From: Leptospiraceae bacterium
Lineage (GTDB): Bacteria; Spirochaetota; Leptospiria; Leptospirales; Leptospiraceae
DNA: 64,000 nt
Direction: 5' to 3'
Assembly: GCA_024233835.1 (NCBI GenBank)
Contig: JACKPC010000002.1
Coordinates: 147,001 to 211,000 of the forward strand
This document shows, one piece after another, positions 43,938 through 53,405 of the stretch; within the stretch, counting starts at the first letter, position 1; each line of letters starts with the position of its first letter. Made by a program: the position numbers and the translations under genes. The notes under the pieces were generated by a model that saw only the letters and a program-made list of their open reading frames with translations, ran no database searches and was not told the origin of the DNA.

Positions 43938-45651
43938 TTTCAGGTTTTTCCGGTTTTTCTTTACGTTCGAAAATTAAGTTAGCAGCAGGTATAGGGTTTG
44001 TTCCGTATTTACCGATTAAACTCAATAGCAGGGCCTTCTTGGAAGCTTCTGTAGGCGAAAAAGAGAATAAGACTTTCACATTCTTTTTTTTCGGCCAGGG
44101 AAAAAAGGGATTTCCTCCGTGCAAAATAGTAAATTTTAGGTCTTCTCTTTTTTCATACTTTTTTAGAAATTTCAAGACAGATTCAGTCGACTTTTCTTTA
44201 TTTGTATATAATACTATATTTTTTTTGCCTTCCTTTTTTAGCACAGTAGCTAATTGCTTATAGGAATGATTGGTTAGTTTTTCTTCTTTTAAGATCTCCG
44301 AAAAAGCTTTTTCTCCCAAAAAAAAATAAGTATTCTTTAAGCTTTCTACATCTAAGGGAGTAAAGGCTTCTTCATAAGAACGTATAGCTTTTTGAGAAAT
44401 ATTTAAATTCAAACTCTCCAAACCTTCACTTTTAATTTCAGTATACTCCTGTAAAGCTTCTCGTTTTCTTCTCCCTATCATTTCTGCAATTTCCTGGTCT
44501 TCTATTTTTATTGCAGAATATTCTTCATGTAGAAGTCCTGTTCGTATCTTGGCAGCCACCTGTCTCGCTACAGCCAACTCTAAATACTTACGAAATTTTT
44601 TATTTTTCTTGAGGCTTGTATAAATCATATTATAGTATTTCTTAATATTCTCACCCCAACTTACAAGTAATACAACATCAGCTCCCGCATAAATAGCCAG
44701 ACTTCCCGTATTCTTTTTCTGAAAATTCTTAGAGATGGCATCCATTTCCATGGCATCCGTCATTACCATTCCATCAAAACCCAGCTCTTTTCGAAGAATG
44801 TTATTTAAAATTTTCCTGGAAAGGGTTGCAGGGTATTTCTTCTCTATCAGCGGATAAATAATATGAGCACTCATAACAGCAGAGGCTCCGCTTTCTATAG
44901 CCTTTTTAAAGGGTATGAGTTCTAACTTCAGCAAATCTTCTTTGTTTTTAGGTATAAAAGGTAAACCTTTATGACTATCTACTGTTGTATCTCCGTGCCC
45001 GGGAAAATGTTTTATAACCGGTAAAGCTCCACCTACTCTCGCTCCTCTTTCGTAAGCAAGTCCCATCTTCACCACTCTTTCCGCATCCGAACCAAAGGAA
45101 CGAATGTTAATAACCGGATTTTCCGGATTATTGTTTATATCTAAATCAGGTGCCAGAAGCAAATTTATGCCCAGGCGATTTAACTGATAAGATGTGCTTA
45201 GTCCTACCTTGTAAGCAAGTTTTTCATCAAAAGCCTGACCGATAGCCATAGCTCCGGGAAATTCCGTAACTCCATCCTGCACACGTATTACCTTACCTCC
45301 TTCCTGATCGGTAGAAATAAAGAGAGGAAGTGCTTTATTTTTTTTCATTTCCTCCTGTAAGGATGTGTTTAAATTCATCAATTCTTTTTCTGTACCCAAA
45401 TTATACGCAAATAGAATGACTCCACCGGGAGTATACTTTTTAAGTTCTCTCTTTGTTTCTTCAGTAATAGATTTCCCGGGAATCGCAAAATGTAGAACCT
45501 GTCCGACTTTTTGCCTATCATCCATTTGTTGAGTAATTTTTAAAGCCTCAGACCAAATCTTTTCTTTTAGTTCTCTGGATAATTCATCAGAAAAAATGTT
45601 CCCTGCAAAACATAGCAGGGATATCACTATAATTAAAAATCTTTTTTGCAT
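43921..45651 (-). CDS. Exported glycoside hydrolase family 3 (NagZ-like beta-N-acetylhexosaminidase)
   Basis: A 576-residue hydrolase; ATG 45651 is preferred over the longer frame because AGAGG lies just upstream and it begins a signal peptide (MQKRFLIIVISLLCFAGNIF). GH3 signatures are plain: STDQEGGKVIRV, LAPDLDINNNPENPVINIRS, KHFPGHGDTTVDSHKGLP with the general acid/base His, and GMVMTDAMEMDAI with the nucleophile Asp. The (K)HFPGHGxT sequence is typical of bacterial NagZ, which removes GlcNAc from peptidoglycan muropeptides. Unlike cytoplasmic NagZ it is exported and carries an extra C-terminal domain of about 200 residues. It overlaps hemW. Confidence 0.88.
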   Translation of the reverse strand: MQKRFLIIVISLLCFAGNIFSDELSRELKEKIWSEALKITQQMDDRQKVGQVLHFAIPGKSITEETKRELKKYTPGGVILFAYNLGTEKELMNLNTSLQEEMKKNKALPLFISTDQEGGKVIRVQDGVTEFPGAMAIGQAFDEKLAYKVGLSTSYQLNRLGINLLLAPDLDINNNPENPVINIRSFGSDAERVVKMGLAYERGARVGGALPVIKHFPGHGDTTVDSHKGLPFIPKNKEDLLKLELIPFKKAIESGASAVMSAHIIYPLIEKKYPATLSRKILNNILRKELGFDGMVMTDAMEMDAISKNFQKKNTGSLAIYAGADVVLLVSWGENIKKYYNMIYTSLKKNKKFRKYLELAVARQVAAKIRTGLLHEEYSAIKIEDQEIAEMIGRRKREALQEYTEIKSEGLESLNLNISQKAIRSYEEAFTPLDVESLKNTYFFLGEKAFSEILKEEKLTNHSYKQLATVLKKEGKKNIVLYTNKEKSTESVLKFLKKYEKREDLKFTILHGGNPFFPWPKKKNVKVLFSFSPTEASKKALLLSLIGKYGTNPIPAANLIFERKEKPEKPENGTNP

Positions 45652-45658
45652 ACTACCT

Positions 45659-46300
45659 CTATTGTAAAATTTCAGCCTGTATACGCTCTTCATTTCTTCT
45701 TTTCTTTTTAAATTTATGAAGTTGTATTTCTAGCTTATAGACCGTCTCTTTTAGGTTTTTTTCTACATAACGTAAAATTTCTAATTTCGCAGATTCGCTG
45801 ATTTCTCCAAACTTTACTTCTCTCACAGAAGATTTATTTTCTGCTAATATGATTGAAGTCTCAGGTTTCTCCGGAAAAAAGGTTAGAATATAATTCGAGT
45901 AACCTGCAACAGGCTCGAAATATTTCTTGCGTGTATTCACCATAATTCGACTCATTTTACCATTTTCAAAAATAAGGTTTAAGTATTTATCAACGTATAT
46001 GGTTTTTCCATTCTCTATCATTTTACCGGATTCTTCAAGACGATCAATTCGGATAGAGTTTTTCATTCCGTTATCGTACCTGTGAAGTTCACTATGGATA
46101 GTTTCCACTTCCTGACTCAGCTTTAAAATACTTTCCTTGGAATTTTCTATTGGCTTTAAGTATTTCACTTCATCTTCCCTGTAAGGATGCTTATTTACGG
46201 GGCTATTTTTATCAAACGGCTCCTCTATTGCATCCGCAATAATAGGAGAAATAAAGAAGAGTATCAATATCAAGCCTAATAGGCAATATTTCGTTTTCAT
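45659..46300 (-). CDS. Exported conserved hypothetical protein
   Basis: The start is placed at ATG 46300 (MKTKYCLLGLILILFFISPI); a GTG at 46315 would add five residues. After the signal peptide the 213-residue protein has charged helices (SKESILKLSQEVETIHSELH) and a beta-rich middle (YVDKYLNLIFENGKMSRIMV, YSNYILTFFPEKPETS), ending in a basic amphipathic tail (LHKFKKKRRNEERIQAEIL). No family is recognised. It is the first gene of the GH3-hemW-metalloenzyme operon and probably works in the envelope. Confidence 0.65.
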   Translation of the reverse strand: MKTKYCLLGLILILFFISPIIADAIEEPFDKNSPVNKHPYREDEVKYLKPIENSKESILKLSQEVETIHSELHRYDNGMKNSIRIDRLEESGKMIENGKTIYVDKYLNLIFENGKMSRIMVNTRKKYFEPVAGYSNYILTFFPEKPETSIILAENKSSVREVKFGEISESAKLEILRYVEKNLKETVYKLEIQLHKFKKKRRNEERIQAEILQ

Positions 46301-46380
46301 ATTTACAGGATTCACTAAATAATAAAGTAATGCAAGAAATTATTTTTCAGATTCTCTTTTTCGCTCATCTCATAGTGATT

Positions 46381-49300
46381 TTAATTTTTTAAATATTCAT
46401 AAATTTCTTTTAAATCTTCCAGTTGCTTTTTCATGTTGTCAATGGAAATCATTCGAATCGATTCATCAAGGGAGAAGCAAAACTCTTCGAATTTTTCCAG
46501 ACCAAATTCTGATGCTTTATTAATCAATTCTTTCACCGGTTGTTTTAAGCCACCAATACTGAGTCTAGTCAAAAGAAGAAAATTTGTATCATACCATTTT
46601 ATGAAATATTCTTTAAACTCCTCTCTCTCTCTAATAGAGATCAATAAGTTTTTATATTCCTTACTCTCCTCAATTGTAGATTCTGAATCTTCCATCCTTG
46701 AATCTGTATTTGTTTCTTCATCCAGTACACTCTTACTCTCTATTTTTTCTTCCAACTGATTAACTCTTTTTATTCCTTTCAGGATCACCGAGAAGGTTGA
46801 GCCTTTACCTTTCTTACTTTTTACCCGTATATCTCCTTTCATCATTTCAACGAGTCTTTTCGTAATAGATAAGCCAAGTCCGGTTCCACCGTAAGTCGGT
46901 GACTGTCCTTTTTGTTGCTTAAAAGGTTCAAAAATGGAAAACAACTCATCCTTTTCTATCCCGATACCTGTATCCTGTACCTCAATCATAATATCATATT
47001 CATTTGAATCATCATATTCTTGAACACAACTTATATTTAGCTTGATACTTCCTTCCTCTGTGAACTTAATCGAATTTCCTAAAAGGTTAAACAATACCTG
47101 CCGCAAACGTAATTCGTCGAGCCACAATAGTATCTTTAGCTTTGGATCAATATTACTCGTAAATAATAAGCCTTTCTGCTTTATTTGTATATAAAATATT
47201 TCACGAACTTCTTGAGCAATAGTCTCTAAAAAAGTTGGATTTGTATTTATCTCCAACTTGCCGGATTCAATTTTCGCAAGATCTAATATATCATTTATAA
47301 TCATTATTAAGCTTTGACCGCTCTTTTGAATGCCTTCTAAAAACCCATAGTTTTCTTTTTCTTTTTGAAGACGTTCTTTAAGTATTTCTGTAAAGCCTAA
47401 TATTGCATTCATAGGTGTTCGTATTTCATGACTCATATTTGCTAAAAAAACCGACTTCGCTTTATTCGCTTCTTCGGCAGATTTCTTTGCTTTATCTAAC
47501 TCTGCGACATAAAGAGCATTTTCCAAAGAAATAGCTATTTGCTTCGATAATAAAGAGACTAATTTCAGCCTGATCTGATTAAAAACATTCTCTACAATAT
47601 TATTTTCTAAATAAATTATACCTAGTAACTTCTGTTTATATACTATAGGAACACAAAGAAGAGATTTTACTTTATTTGTTTGAATCGTTTTATCGGTTCG
47701 ATAATGTTTATCTTCTACTGCATTGGGCAGTATTACCGAGCTTAAACTTCTGATAACAAAAAATTTCACTGCATCCGGAATTTTTTCATTTCCGTTAGCC
47801 GGCTGAACAAGAAGCTTATTTCCATCGATGAACCCCTTTACCTTAACAATGTATTCTTCTCTCTCCTGTAACAGCAACATACCATTTGTTGCTCCTGCGT
47901 TTTCAATTAATATATGCATTATTTTATATATTAACTTATCTAAATCTATTTCTTTTGATAAAGTATTATAGGCGTGAAAAACACTATCCAGATCATATTT
48001 ATCGGTTCTTATGTATTCGGAATACATTCCCTCACTTATGGAACTTTCTAATAAACTTTGATTAGGCACATTTTGAATTTTATATTCGCTAAGCAGCTTC
48101 TTTTCTTTATTTTTAGCTCCCCAATACTTATACGCATACATAGAATCAATCACAAAAAGTTTTGCAATTTTTTCTTTACCCAGACTCATCCAGTATTCAG
48201 AATAAAGTTCATTTGCAATAGCTACTAATTGTATAAAACCATTATTTTCTAACTCCTGTATTGAATTTTCATATAAGTTCATTACTTCTTCTAAAGGTTT
48301 ATTTTCATTTGCATACGATTCAGCTTCCAATAACATTAATCTGGGATAATGTGTATAAGGAGAGTTATCTGCCCATAAACGTAACAAAGAAATATTGTAT
48401 TTAAGAATAGTTAAATATTCTTCCTTCTTTTCCTGCTTATATAACTTCGAAACAATAAGCGAATATAAAAATACATATTCAGAATAGGGTAACAAACCCT
48501 GCGTTCCCACCGATATTATTCTTTTTTTGGCTTCTTCTATTGTCTGATAAGCGTTTTCATAGTCATTTATAATATAGTAATAATAAGCTTTCATTATATT
48601 ATATATACATAATACCTGAATATTTCTATGTTGATTACACTGTTCTAAATATTCCTTGTCCTGAATTAATTGAACATCCGATTCGTCCTTTAATGCTGAT
48701 ACAATAACATTCCCACCTTCTAATAAATCGATAGCCCAGTTATTTTTTCTTGTTTTACTGAAATTTGAATAATTTTTAATTTTATCGTGAAGTTCATTTA
48801 AATTCATTCCCTGAAAAAACAGGCAATACATGTTGTGACCAAAGGCATAGGCCGCATATTGTAAATTTCCCGAATCCAAACCAATTAAATAGGCTTTTTC
48901 ATAGTCTTCACTGGCTTCTCCCAGAGGTTTTACCCAATGCCTGTAAGAACTACCCATCATTAGATAAAATACACTGGCAGAAATTGGTGAATTTATCTTC
49001 TCATCCATTACCCATTTAGCCAATTCAGCAAATACTTTCGCAGTAGAAAAATCACGATGCACATAGATGAGAAGCCCGGCAAAGGCTGTATAACCATAGC
49101 CAATTTCCGGTGTATGGCCGTATTCTATACAAAGTTTAACGACCCTGGCCACAATCACCGCCCAGAGCCTCTGATGGTATCGATAACAGGGAGGTCCCAT
49201 CGTAATCAGCAGGTTAACTGCCATTTTTTTATTAGAGTCTTCCATTAGAGGAATATTATATAACTGTTCAATAGTTTGATGGTTTACAAGAGCATATACT

Positions 49301-51900
49301 TCCTCAATAATTTTATCTCTCTCAGTCTCATAATTTTCTGAAGGTAATTCAATTCCAAGATAATTTAAGGCTTCCATACCCGATTGAATAGCTCCTTCAT
49401 AATTCGCCTGTAAAGTATTTTCAGTAATTAAAGTTAGATAAGCCTGGGCTTTTTCCAGTGTACTGGCTGCATTATTAATGGCTTCGTATAAAAACATTTT
49501 AGATTTTTCAAAATTTCCATTTAGATATTCTACATCTCCTCTAACCATATATAATTCATAAGCCAGTTCATGATAGTCTTTCCATAAGTCCACTTTACAT
49601 TTCAGTCTATCTAAGATATGGAAAGCATGTTCTAAATAGCTTAAGGCTGCATTATAGGCATTTGAATCTTTAGATCGCTTAGAAGCTTTAAGATTTAATT
49701 GTATAATTTGAATTAACTCTTCGTGAATCAGGATATTTTCTGTGGCCAAATTTAGGTGATCGACAATCTCGAAAATCTTATCTTCGTTATTCACATAAAG
49801 TTTTAGAAATATTTTTCCAATATTTAAGTGAATTTTCTTTCTTTCTTTTTGAGAATAGAGTACATAAGCTGCTTGCTGTATTCTATCATGACTGAACTTA
49901 TAGAAGATGTCGTTATTTGTCAGTTGTCTGATACTAATAAAATAACGCTCTTTTATAATTTCCTGAATACGTTTTTGAAGAATTTCAGGTGAATCTCCAT
50001 AGACAAGAGCAAGATGTTCATAAGAAAATTTGTTTCCAAGGCAAGCCGCAATCTGTAAAACCTGCTTTTTATTTTCTTCTAATTTCTTTAACTTTGAAGT
50101 CATTAAATCTACAACATTATCGGTGAAGCTCTGTTGTTTTAAACACTCTTCATCCCATATCCATCGATTAGATTCATAATTATACTCTATGATTCTTTCA
50201 TCTACAAAGGACTTCAACAACTCTATAGTAAAAAATGGATTTCCGTAAGTTCTATCACAAATATAATCAAGTAGGGTATTAATATTTTCTCCGGTATTCA
50301 AAGCATCTCGAATCAATAAGGCTATATCTTTTTTATCTAAATTATCAACTTTTATGATAGAATGCGGAATACCTGTATATACAATTTCATCTATTAAGGA
50401 ACTTAAAGGATGATTCTCATCTACTTCATTATCTCTATAGGCACCAACTATTAATAAACAACTATTTTTAACTTCATTTAAAGTTGTTCTTAGCAAAGAA
50501 AGGGAGGCTAAATCGGCCCACTGCAAGTCATCTAAAAATAATACAAATGGATGCTCGGGTTTAGCAATACATTTTAAGAATTCAATAAAAAGCTCATTGA
50601 ATCGATTTTGTGTTTCAATTGAATTTAAAATAGGAGCTGGTTTTTGTGGACCGATAATCCATTCGAGTTGAGGGATAAGTTCTATTAAAACCTGTCCTTT
50701 TTCTTTAACAATTTGTAAAATTTCAGTTTTCCAATAATTTAATTTTTCCGAGCTTCCGGTTGCAATATAATAACAAAATGAATTAAAGGCCTGTGTAATT
50801 CCGGAATAAGGTTGAGACTTTTGAAATTGATCAAATTTACCGGATATAAATATACCTTTTTTTTCTGTAATTAATTTATGAGTTTCATTTACTATGGATG
50901 TTTTCCCGGCCCCGGAATATCCCGATACAAGACAAATCTCCATATTTCCGTTGAAAGCACGAGATAAAGAATCATTCATAATCTTAAGTTCTTCTTCTCT
51001 GCCATATAGCTTTTGTTTTATTTGAATTTTTTCTTTGCTCTCTCCCTCTCCCAGGGGAAATTCAGTTATAGTTTGATTATTTTCTAATTGTTTATATAAA
51101 CGATTTAAATCATATATTAAAGCATCAGCCGTCTGGTACCTATCATCTGCTTCTTTTGCTAAAAGCTTGGATACAATTAAAGAAAGGATCTTTGGTATCC
51201 CTTTATGAATCTTATAAGGTTCTTCTGCAATCTTTGCAATATGGAAATATATTAATTCCAGTTTATCTTCAGACTCAAACGGAAGTATTCTTGTTAATAG
51301 ATAATAAAAACAAACTCCTAATGAATACAAATCTGTCCTGTGATCAATTCCTTTATTAATGCGACCCGTTTGCTCCGGCGATATAAAGAAAAAATTACCT
51401 TCTATTGTTTCCGGATTTATAAAATCTGTAGATTCAAAAGGTAAAGAAGTAGAGATTCCAAAATCAATTATTCTAATTTCATAATTCTCTTCATTATACA
51501 AAATATTCTCAAGAGATAGATCTTTATGAATGATATTGCATTTATGCAAACCGGATATTACTTTTGCAATATTAATAAAAATAGAAAGATAAAGCTTCAA
51601 AGAAAGATCAGATAAATTCGGCAGTTTAGATAGGGGTTTTCCCTGAAAAAACTCAATCACCAGGACTGGTTTAGAACTCATTTTTTCCAGCTCAATCGCC
51701 TTACAAATACCATCCAATTTAATTTGATTTAAAATATTAAATTCATTTTTATAATACTGAATTTCAAAAGAAGATGGATATTCCTTCACCGGATATTTAC
51801 ATATCACGTTTTCATCGGTTAACTTATTTTTAGCTTTATGTATAACCGTTTTATGAGTCTCATGAATGATTTCTAAAAGCTTATATTTATTTCTTATCAT
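46381..51900 (-). CDS. Giant Ser/Thr kinase - AAA ATPase - GAF - sensor histidine kinase
   Basis: An 1839-residue multidomain sensor. ATG 51900 follows GGAG at 9 bases. Residues 5-270 are a Ser/Thr kinase (CNIIHKDLSLENILYNE with catalytic HKD; DFGIS). From about 300 an STAND/AAA ATPase has Walker A (SGYSGAGKTSIV) and Walker B (FLDDLQWAD). A long helical/TPR-like middle precedes a GAF domain (about 1335-1450), then HisKA (FLANMSHEIRTPMN, His-box) and HATPase_c with N, G1 (DTGIGI) and G2 (GTGLGLS) boxes. A 128-residue helical tail ends it; no receiver domain is fused. The same order is known in cyanobacterial and Leptospira trifunctional kinases. Confidence 0.9.
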   Translation of the reverse strand: MIRNKYKLLEIIHETHKTVIHKAKNKLTDENVICKYPVKEYPSSFEIQYYKNEFNILNQIKLDGICKAIELEKMSSKPVLVIEFFQGKPLSKLPNLSDLSLKLYLSIFINIAKVISGLHKCNIIHKDLSLENILYNEENYEIRIIDFGISTSLPFESTDFINPETIEGNFFFISPEQTGRINKGIDHRTDLYSLGVCFYYLLTRILPFESEDKLELIYFHIAKIAEEPYKIHKGIPKILSLIVSKLLAKEADDRYQTADALIYDLNRLYKQLENNQTITEFPLGEGESKEKIQIKQKLYGREEELKIMNDSLSRAFNGNMEICLVSGYSGAGKTSIVNETHKLITEKKGIFISGKFDQFQKSQPYSGITQAFNSFCYYIATGSSEKLNYWKTEILQIVKEKGQVLIELIPQLEWIIGPQKPAPILNSIETQNRFNELFIEFLKCIAKPEHPFVLFLDDLQWADLASLSLLRTTLNEVKNSCLLIVGAYRDNEVDENHPLSSLIDEIVYTGIPHSIIKVDNLDKKDIALLIRDALNTGENINTLLDYICDRTYGNPFFTIELLKSFVDERIIEYNYESNRWIWDEECLKQQSFTDNVVDLMTSKLKKLEENKKQVLQIAACLGNKFSYEHLALVYGDSPEILQKRIQEIIKERYFISIRQLTNNDIFYKFSHDRIQQAAYVLYSQKERKKIHLNIGKIFLKLYVNNEDKIFEIVDHLNLATENILIHEELIQIIQLNLKASKRSKDSNAYNAALSYLEHAFHILDRLKCKVDLWKDYHELAYELYMVRGDVEYLNGNFEKSKMFLYEAINNAASTLEKAQAYLTLITENTLQANYEGAIQSGMEALNYLGIELPSENYETERDKIIEEVYALVNHQTIEQLYNIPLMEDSNKKMAVNLLITMGPPCYRYHQRLWAVIVARVVKLCIEYGHTPEIGYGYTAFAGLLIYVHRDFSTAKVFAELAKWVMDEKINSPISASVFYLMMGSSYRHWVKPLGEASEDYEKAYLIGLDSGNLQYAAYAFGHNMYCLFFQGMNLNELHDKIKNYSNFSKTRKNNWAIDLLEGGNVIVSALKDESDVQLIQDKEYLEQCNQHRNIQVLCIYNIMKAYYYYIINDYENAYQTIEEAKKRIISVGTQGLLPYSEYVFLYSLIVSKLYKQEKKEEYLTILKYNISLLRLWADNSPYTHYPRLMLLEAESYANENKPLEEVMNLYENSIQELENNGFIQLVAIANELYSEYWMSLGKEKIAKLFVIDSMYAYKYWGAKNKEKKLLSEYKIQNVPNQSLLESSISEGMYSEYIRTDKYDLDSVFHAYNTLSKEIDLDKLIYKIMHILIENAGATNGMLLLQEREEYIVKVKGFIDGNKLLVQPANGNEKIPDAVKFFVIRSLSSVILPNAVEDKHYRTDKTIQTNKVKSLLCVPIVYKQKLLGIIYLENNIVENVFNQIRLKLVSLLSKQIAISLENALYVAELDKAKKSAEEANKAKSVFLANMSHEIRTPMNAILGFTEILKERLQKEKENYGFLEGIQKSGQSLIMIINDILDLAKIESGKLEINTNPTFLETIAQEVREIFYIQIKQKGLLFTSNIDPKLKILLWLDELRLRQVLFNLLGNSIKFTEEGSIKLNISCVQEYDDSNEYDIMIEVQDTGIGIEKDELFSIFEPFKQQKGQSPTYGGTGLGLSITKRLVEMMKGDIRVKSKKGKGSTFSVILKGIKRVNQLEEKIESKSVLDEETNTDSRMEDSESTIEESKEYKNLLISIREREEFKEYFIKWYDTNFLLLTRLSIGGLKQPVKELINKASEFGLEKFEEFCFSLDESIRMISIDNMKKQLEDLKEIYEYLKN

Positions 51901-52046
51901 AACGGATGACTCCAAAAATAATTATAGGATCTCTTCTTTGTCCATTAAATTTTCCTATCATTTATAGTTATCCTAAAAATTCAGTAAATTTAAAACTTCT
52001 TTTTTTCTTGATATTTCTTTGGCCTATCTATGATTATTATAATTCT

Positions 52047-52832
52047 ATGCCTATAGAAGTTAATGAATTGAACTTTAAAGAAATGGTTCTCGAGAAATCA
52101 GAGTCAACTCCCGTTCTTCTCGATTTTTGGGCGGAGTGGTGTGCACCCTGCCGTATGCTCTCCCCTGTCCTTGATAAGGTTGAGAAAGATTTTCAGGGTA
52201 GCTTTGCCCTGGCCAAGCTAAACACTGATGAGAATCCAAATATTTCCATGCAATATAGAATTAGCGGGATTCCTGCTGTAAAACTTTTTATAAATGCAGA
52301 GGTTGTAGATGAATTTACAGGTGCCCTACCGGAGAAACAGGTGGTAGCATTTCTCAAAAAACACATTATTAGCAAGGAAGAGCAAAGACTGCTGGAATTG
52401 AAAAATAAGAACCCGGAACTTGCTGCGGAGACAGTAATAAATGAGAATTTTCATTCCGAGATGGCCTATCATATCCTCTGGGAAGCAGCCCTATCTTTTC
52501 TTAAATCTGGAAAAGAAATTGAAAAAATTAAGAAATATCTTACAAACATCCCCGAATTAGGAACCAAACATTCCGATAAGCGCAGTTCCGTTCTTAGATT
52601 TTTGGACTCAGAACACTCGAGAGAAGATTTAATTCAAATTAGTAACCTATTTCTACCCGATAAGAAAAAAACAGCCCTGGATTATTTCTTGCAAAAAGTG
52701 GAAAATTCAAAAAGCCAGGAAGAGAAAATTAAAAATAAAGAACCTCTCTTAAGTTGTTTTTACCTGATTGGTGCTACAGACGAAGAACTGGTAAACGAAT
52801 ATAGAAGAAAACTTTCTTTTTTACTTTATTAA
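52047..52832 (+). CDS. Thioredoxin-domain protein with helical C-terminal extension (CnoX/YbbN-like)
   Basis: The start is taken at ATG 52047, giving 261 residues (MPIEVNELNFKEMVL). The open frame upstream to 51906 has no ribosome binding site and is hydrophobic, and it overlaps the divergent kinase start, so it is probably not translated. The thioredoxin fold has the WCAPC active site (Cys32-Cys35) and the cis-proline loop SGIPAVKLF. About 150 residues of helical, TPR-like sequence follow, as in CnoX/YbbN, a chaperone-linked holdase. Unlike E. coli CnoX, which lacks the first cysteine pair, it keeps a complete CxxC. Expressed divergently from the giant kinase. Confidence 0.8.
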   Translation: MPIEVNELNFKEMVLEKSESTPVLLDFWAEWCAPCRMLSPVLDKVEKDFQGSFALAKLNTDENPNISMQYRISGIPAVKLFINAEVVDEFTGALPEKQVVAFLKKHIISKEEQRLLELKNKNPELAAETVINENFHSEMAYHILWEAALSFLKSGKEIEKIKKYLTNIPELGTKHSDKRSSVLRFLDSEHSREDLIQISNLFLPDKKKTALDYFLQKVENSKSQEEKIKNKEPLLSCFYLIGATDEELVNEYRRKLSFLLY

Positions 52833-52853
52833 TTTAAATAACGGGGCGAGAAC

Positions 52854-52988
52854 TTGTATTCCCTTACAGATAAAATAAACTTGATTCGAGTATACCTGAG
52901 TAATGGACATAGCCCCGAGTCTATTTCAAAAACTACCAAAATCCCCCTTGAGGAAGTTCTTTATATAATTAAAAACTATTTACACTAA
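52854..52988 (+). CDS. Small HTH-like protein, 44 residues
   Basis: A short open frame with TTG start, ending just before the following hairpin. The product reads LTDKINLIRVYLSNGHSPES then ISKTTKIPLEEVLYIIKNYL, close to a helix-turn-helix of the sigma-70 region 4/phage repressor type (Ser-rich turn, hydrophobic spacing). It follows the thioredoxin gene by 21 bases, with a GGGGCGAG ribosome binding site-like stretch upstream. Too short for firm recognition, but a small regulator is plausible. Confidence 0.45.
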   Translation: MYSLTDKINLIRVYLSNGHSPESISKTTKIPLEEVLYIIKNYLH

Positions 52989-52993
52989 AATTT

Positions 52994-53025
52994 GCAAGCG
53001 AGCCAACTGTGACTCGCTTGCTTTC
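52994..53025. terminator. Hairpin related to the palindrome at 15784
   Basis: A 9-bp stem (52994-53002 GCAAGCGAG with 53013-53021) followed by TTTCC closes the thioredoxin/HTH unit and faces the converging hsp20 gene. Compared with 15784-15807 one A-T pair is replaced by G-C in both arms (GCGAA/TTCGC versus GCGAG/CTCGC), suggesting a conserved RNA hairpin. Confidence 0.55.
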
Positions 53026-53037
53026 CTACGCTGGGGA

Positions 53038-53394
53038 TTATTCTGCTTTTACATTGAGTTTGATGGAACGAGGCTTCACTTTTGGTAAAACCAATTTTAA
53101 GCGTCCATTTTTCATACTGGCTTCGCAGGAATCAAAATCAATACTTCTGTTTATTGTAAATTGCCTGAAGTAGTTATACTCTCCAAACTCCCGATATGCC
53201 AATTCATATCCATCCAACTGGGTGGGTGATACATTTCCTGTAATGGTCAAAACATCTTTTTCGAGGTTAATTTCTACATCCTCAACCCCTATTCCGGGCA
53301 TATCCAGGAAGAGAGTCGTTTTCTCATCTGATTCGTAAATATCCACTGCAGGAGCTATTGATTTCTTGTTTACTGTTTCTTGAACTTCTGACAT
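53038..53394 (-). CDS. Small heat shock protein Hsp20 (alpha-crystallin), second gene
   Basis: A 118-residue Hsp20. VDIYESDEKTTLFLDMPGI and DVEINLEKDVLTITG are the core alpha-crystallin strands, and ASMKNGRLKLVLPK is the conserved A-x-x-x-N-G-x-L-x-x-x-x-P motif near the C-terminus. The N-terminal arm is short, so assembly may depend on the neighbouring partner. It lies 11 bases after the larger hsp20 gene and shares its CIRCE-controlled promoter. Acts as an ATP-independent holdase for unfolding proteins. Confidence 0.92.
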   Translation of the reverse strand: MSEVQETVNKKSIAPAVDIYESDEKTTLFLDMPGIGVEDVEINLEKDVLTITGNVSPTQLDGYELAYREFGEYNYFRQFTINRSIDFDSCEASMKNGRLKLVLPKVKPRSIKLNVKAE

Positions 53395-53405
53395 ACGATT
53401 CCTCC

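Noticed and set aside
51906..52046. N-terminal membrane extension of the thioredoxin protein
   Set aside because: No ribosome binding site, A/T-rich sequence overlapping the divergent kinase start, and the usual thioredoxin start MPIEV is internal.
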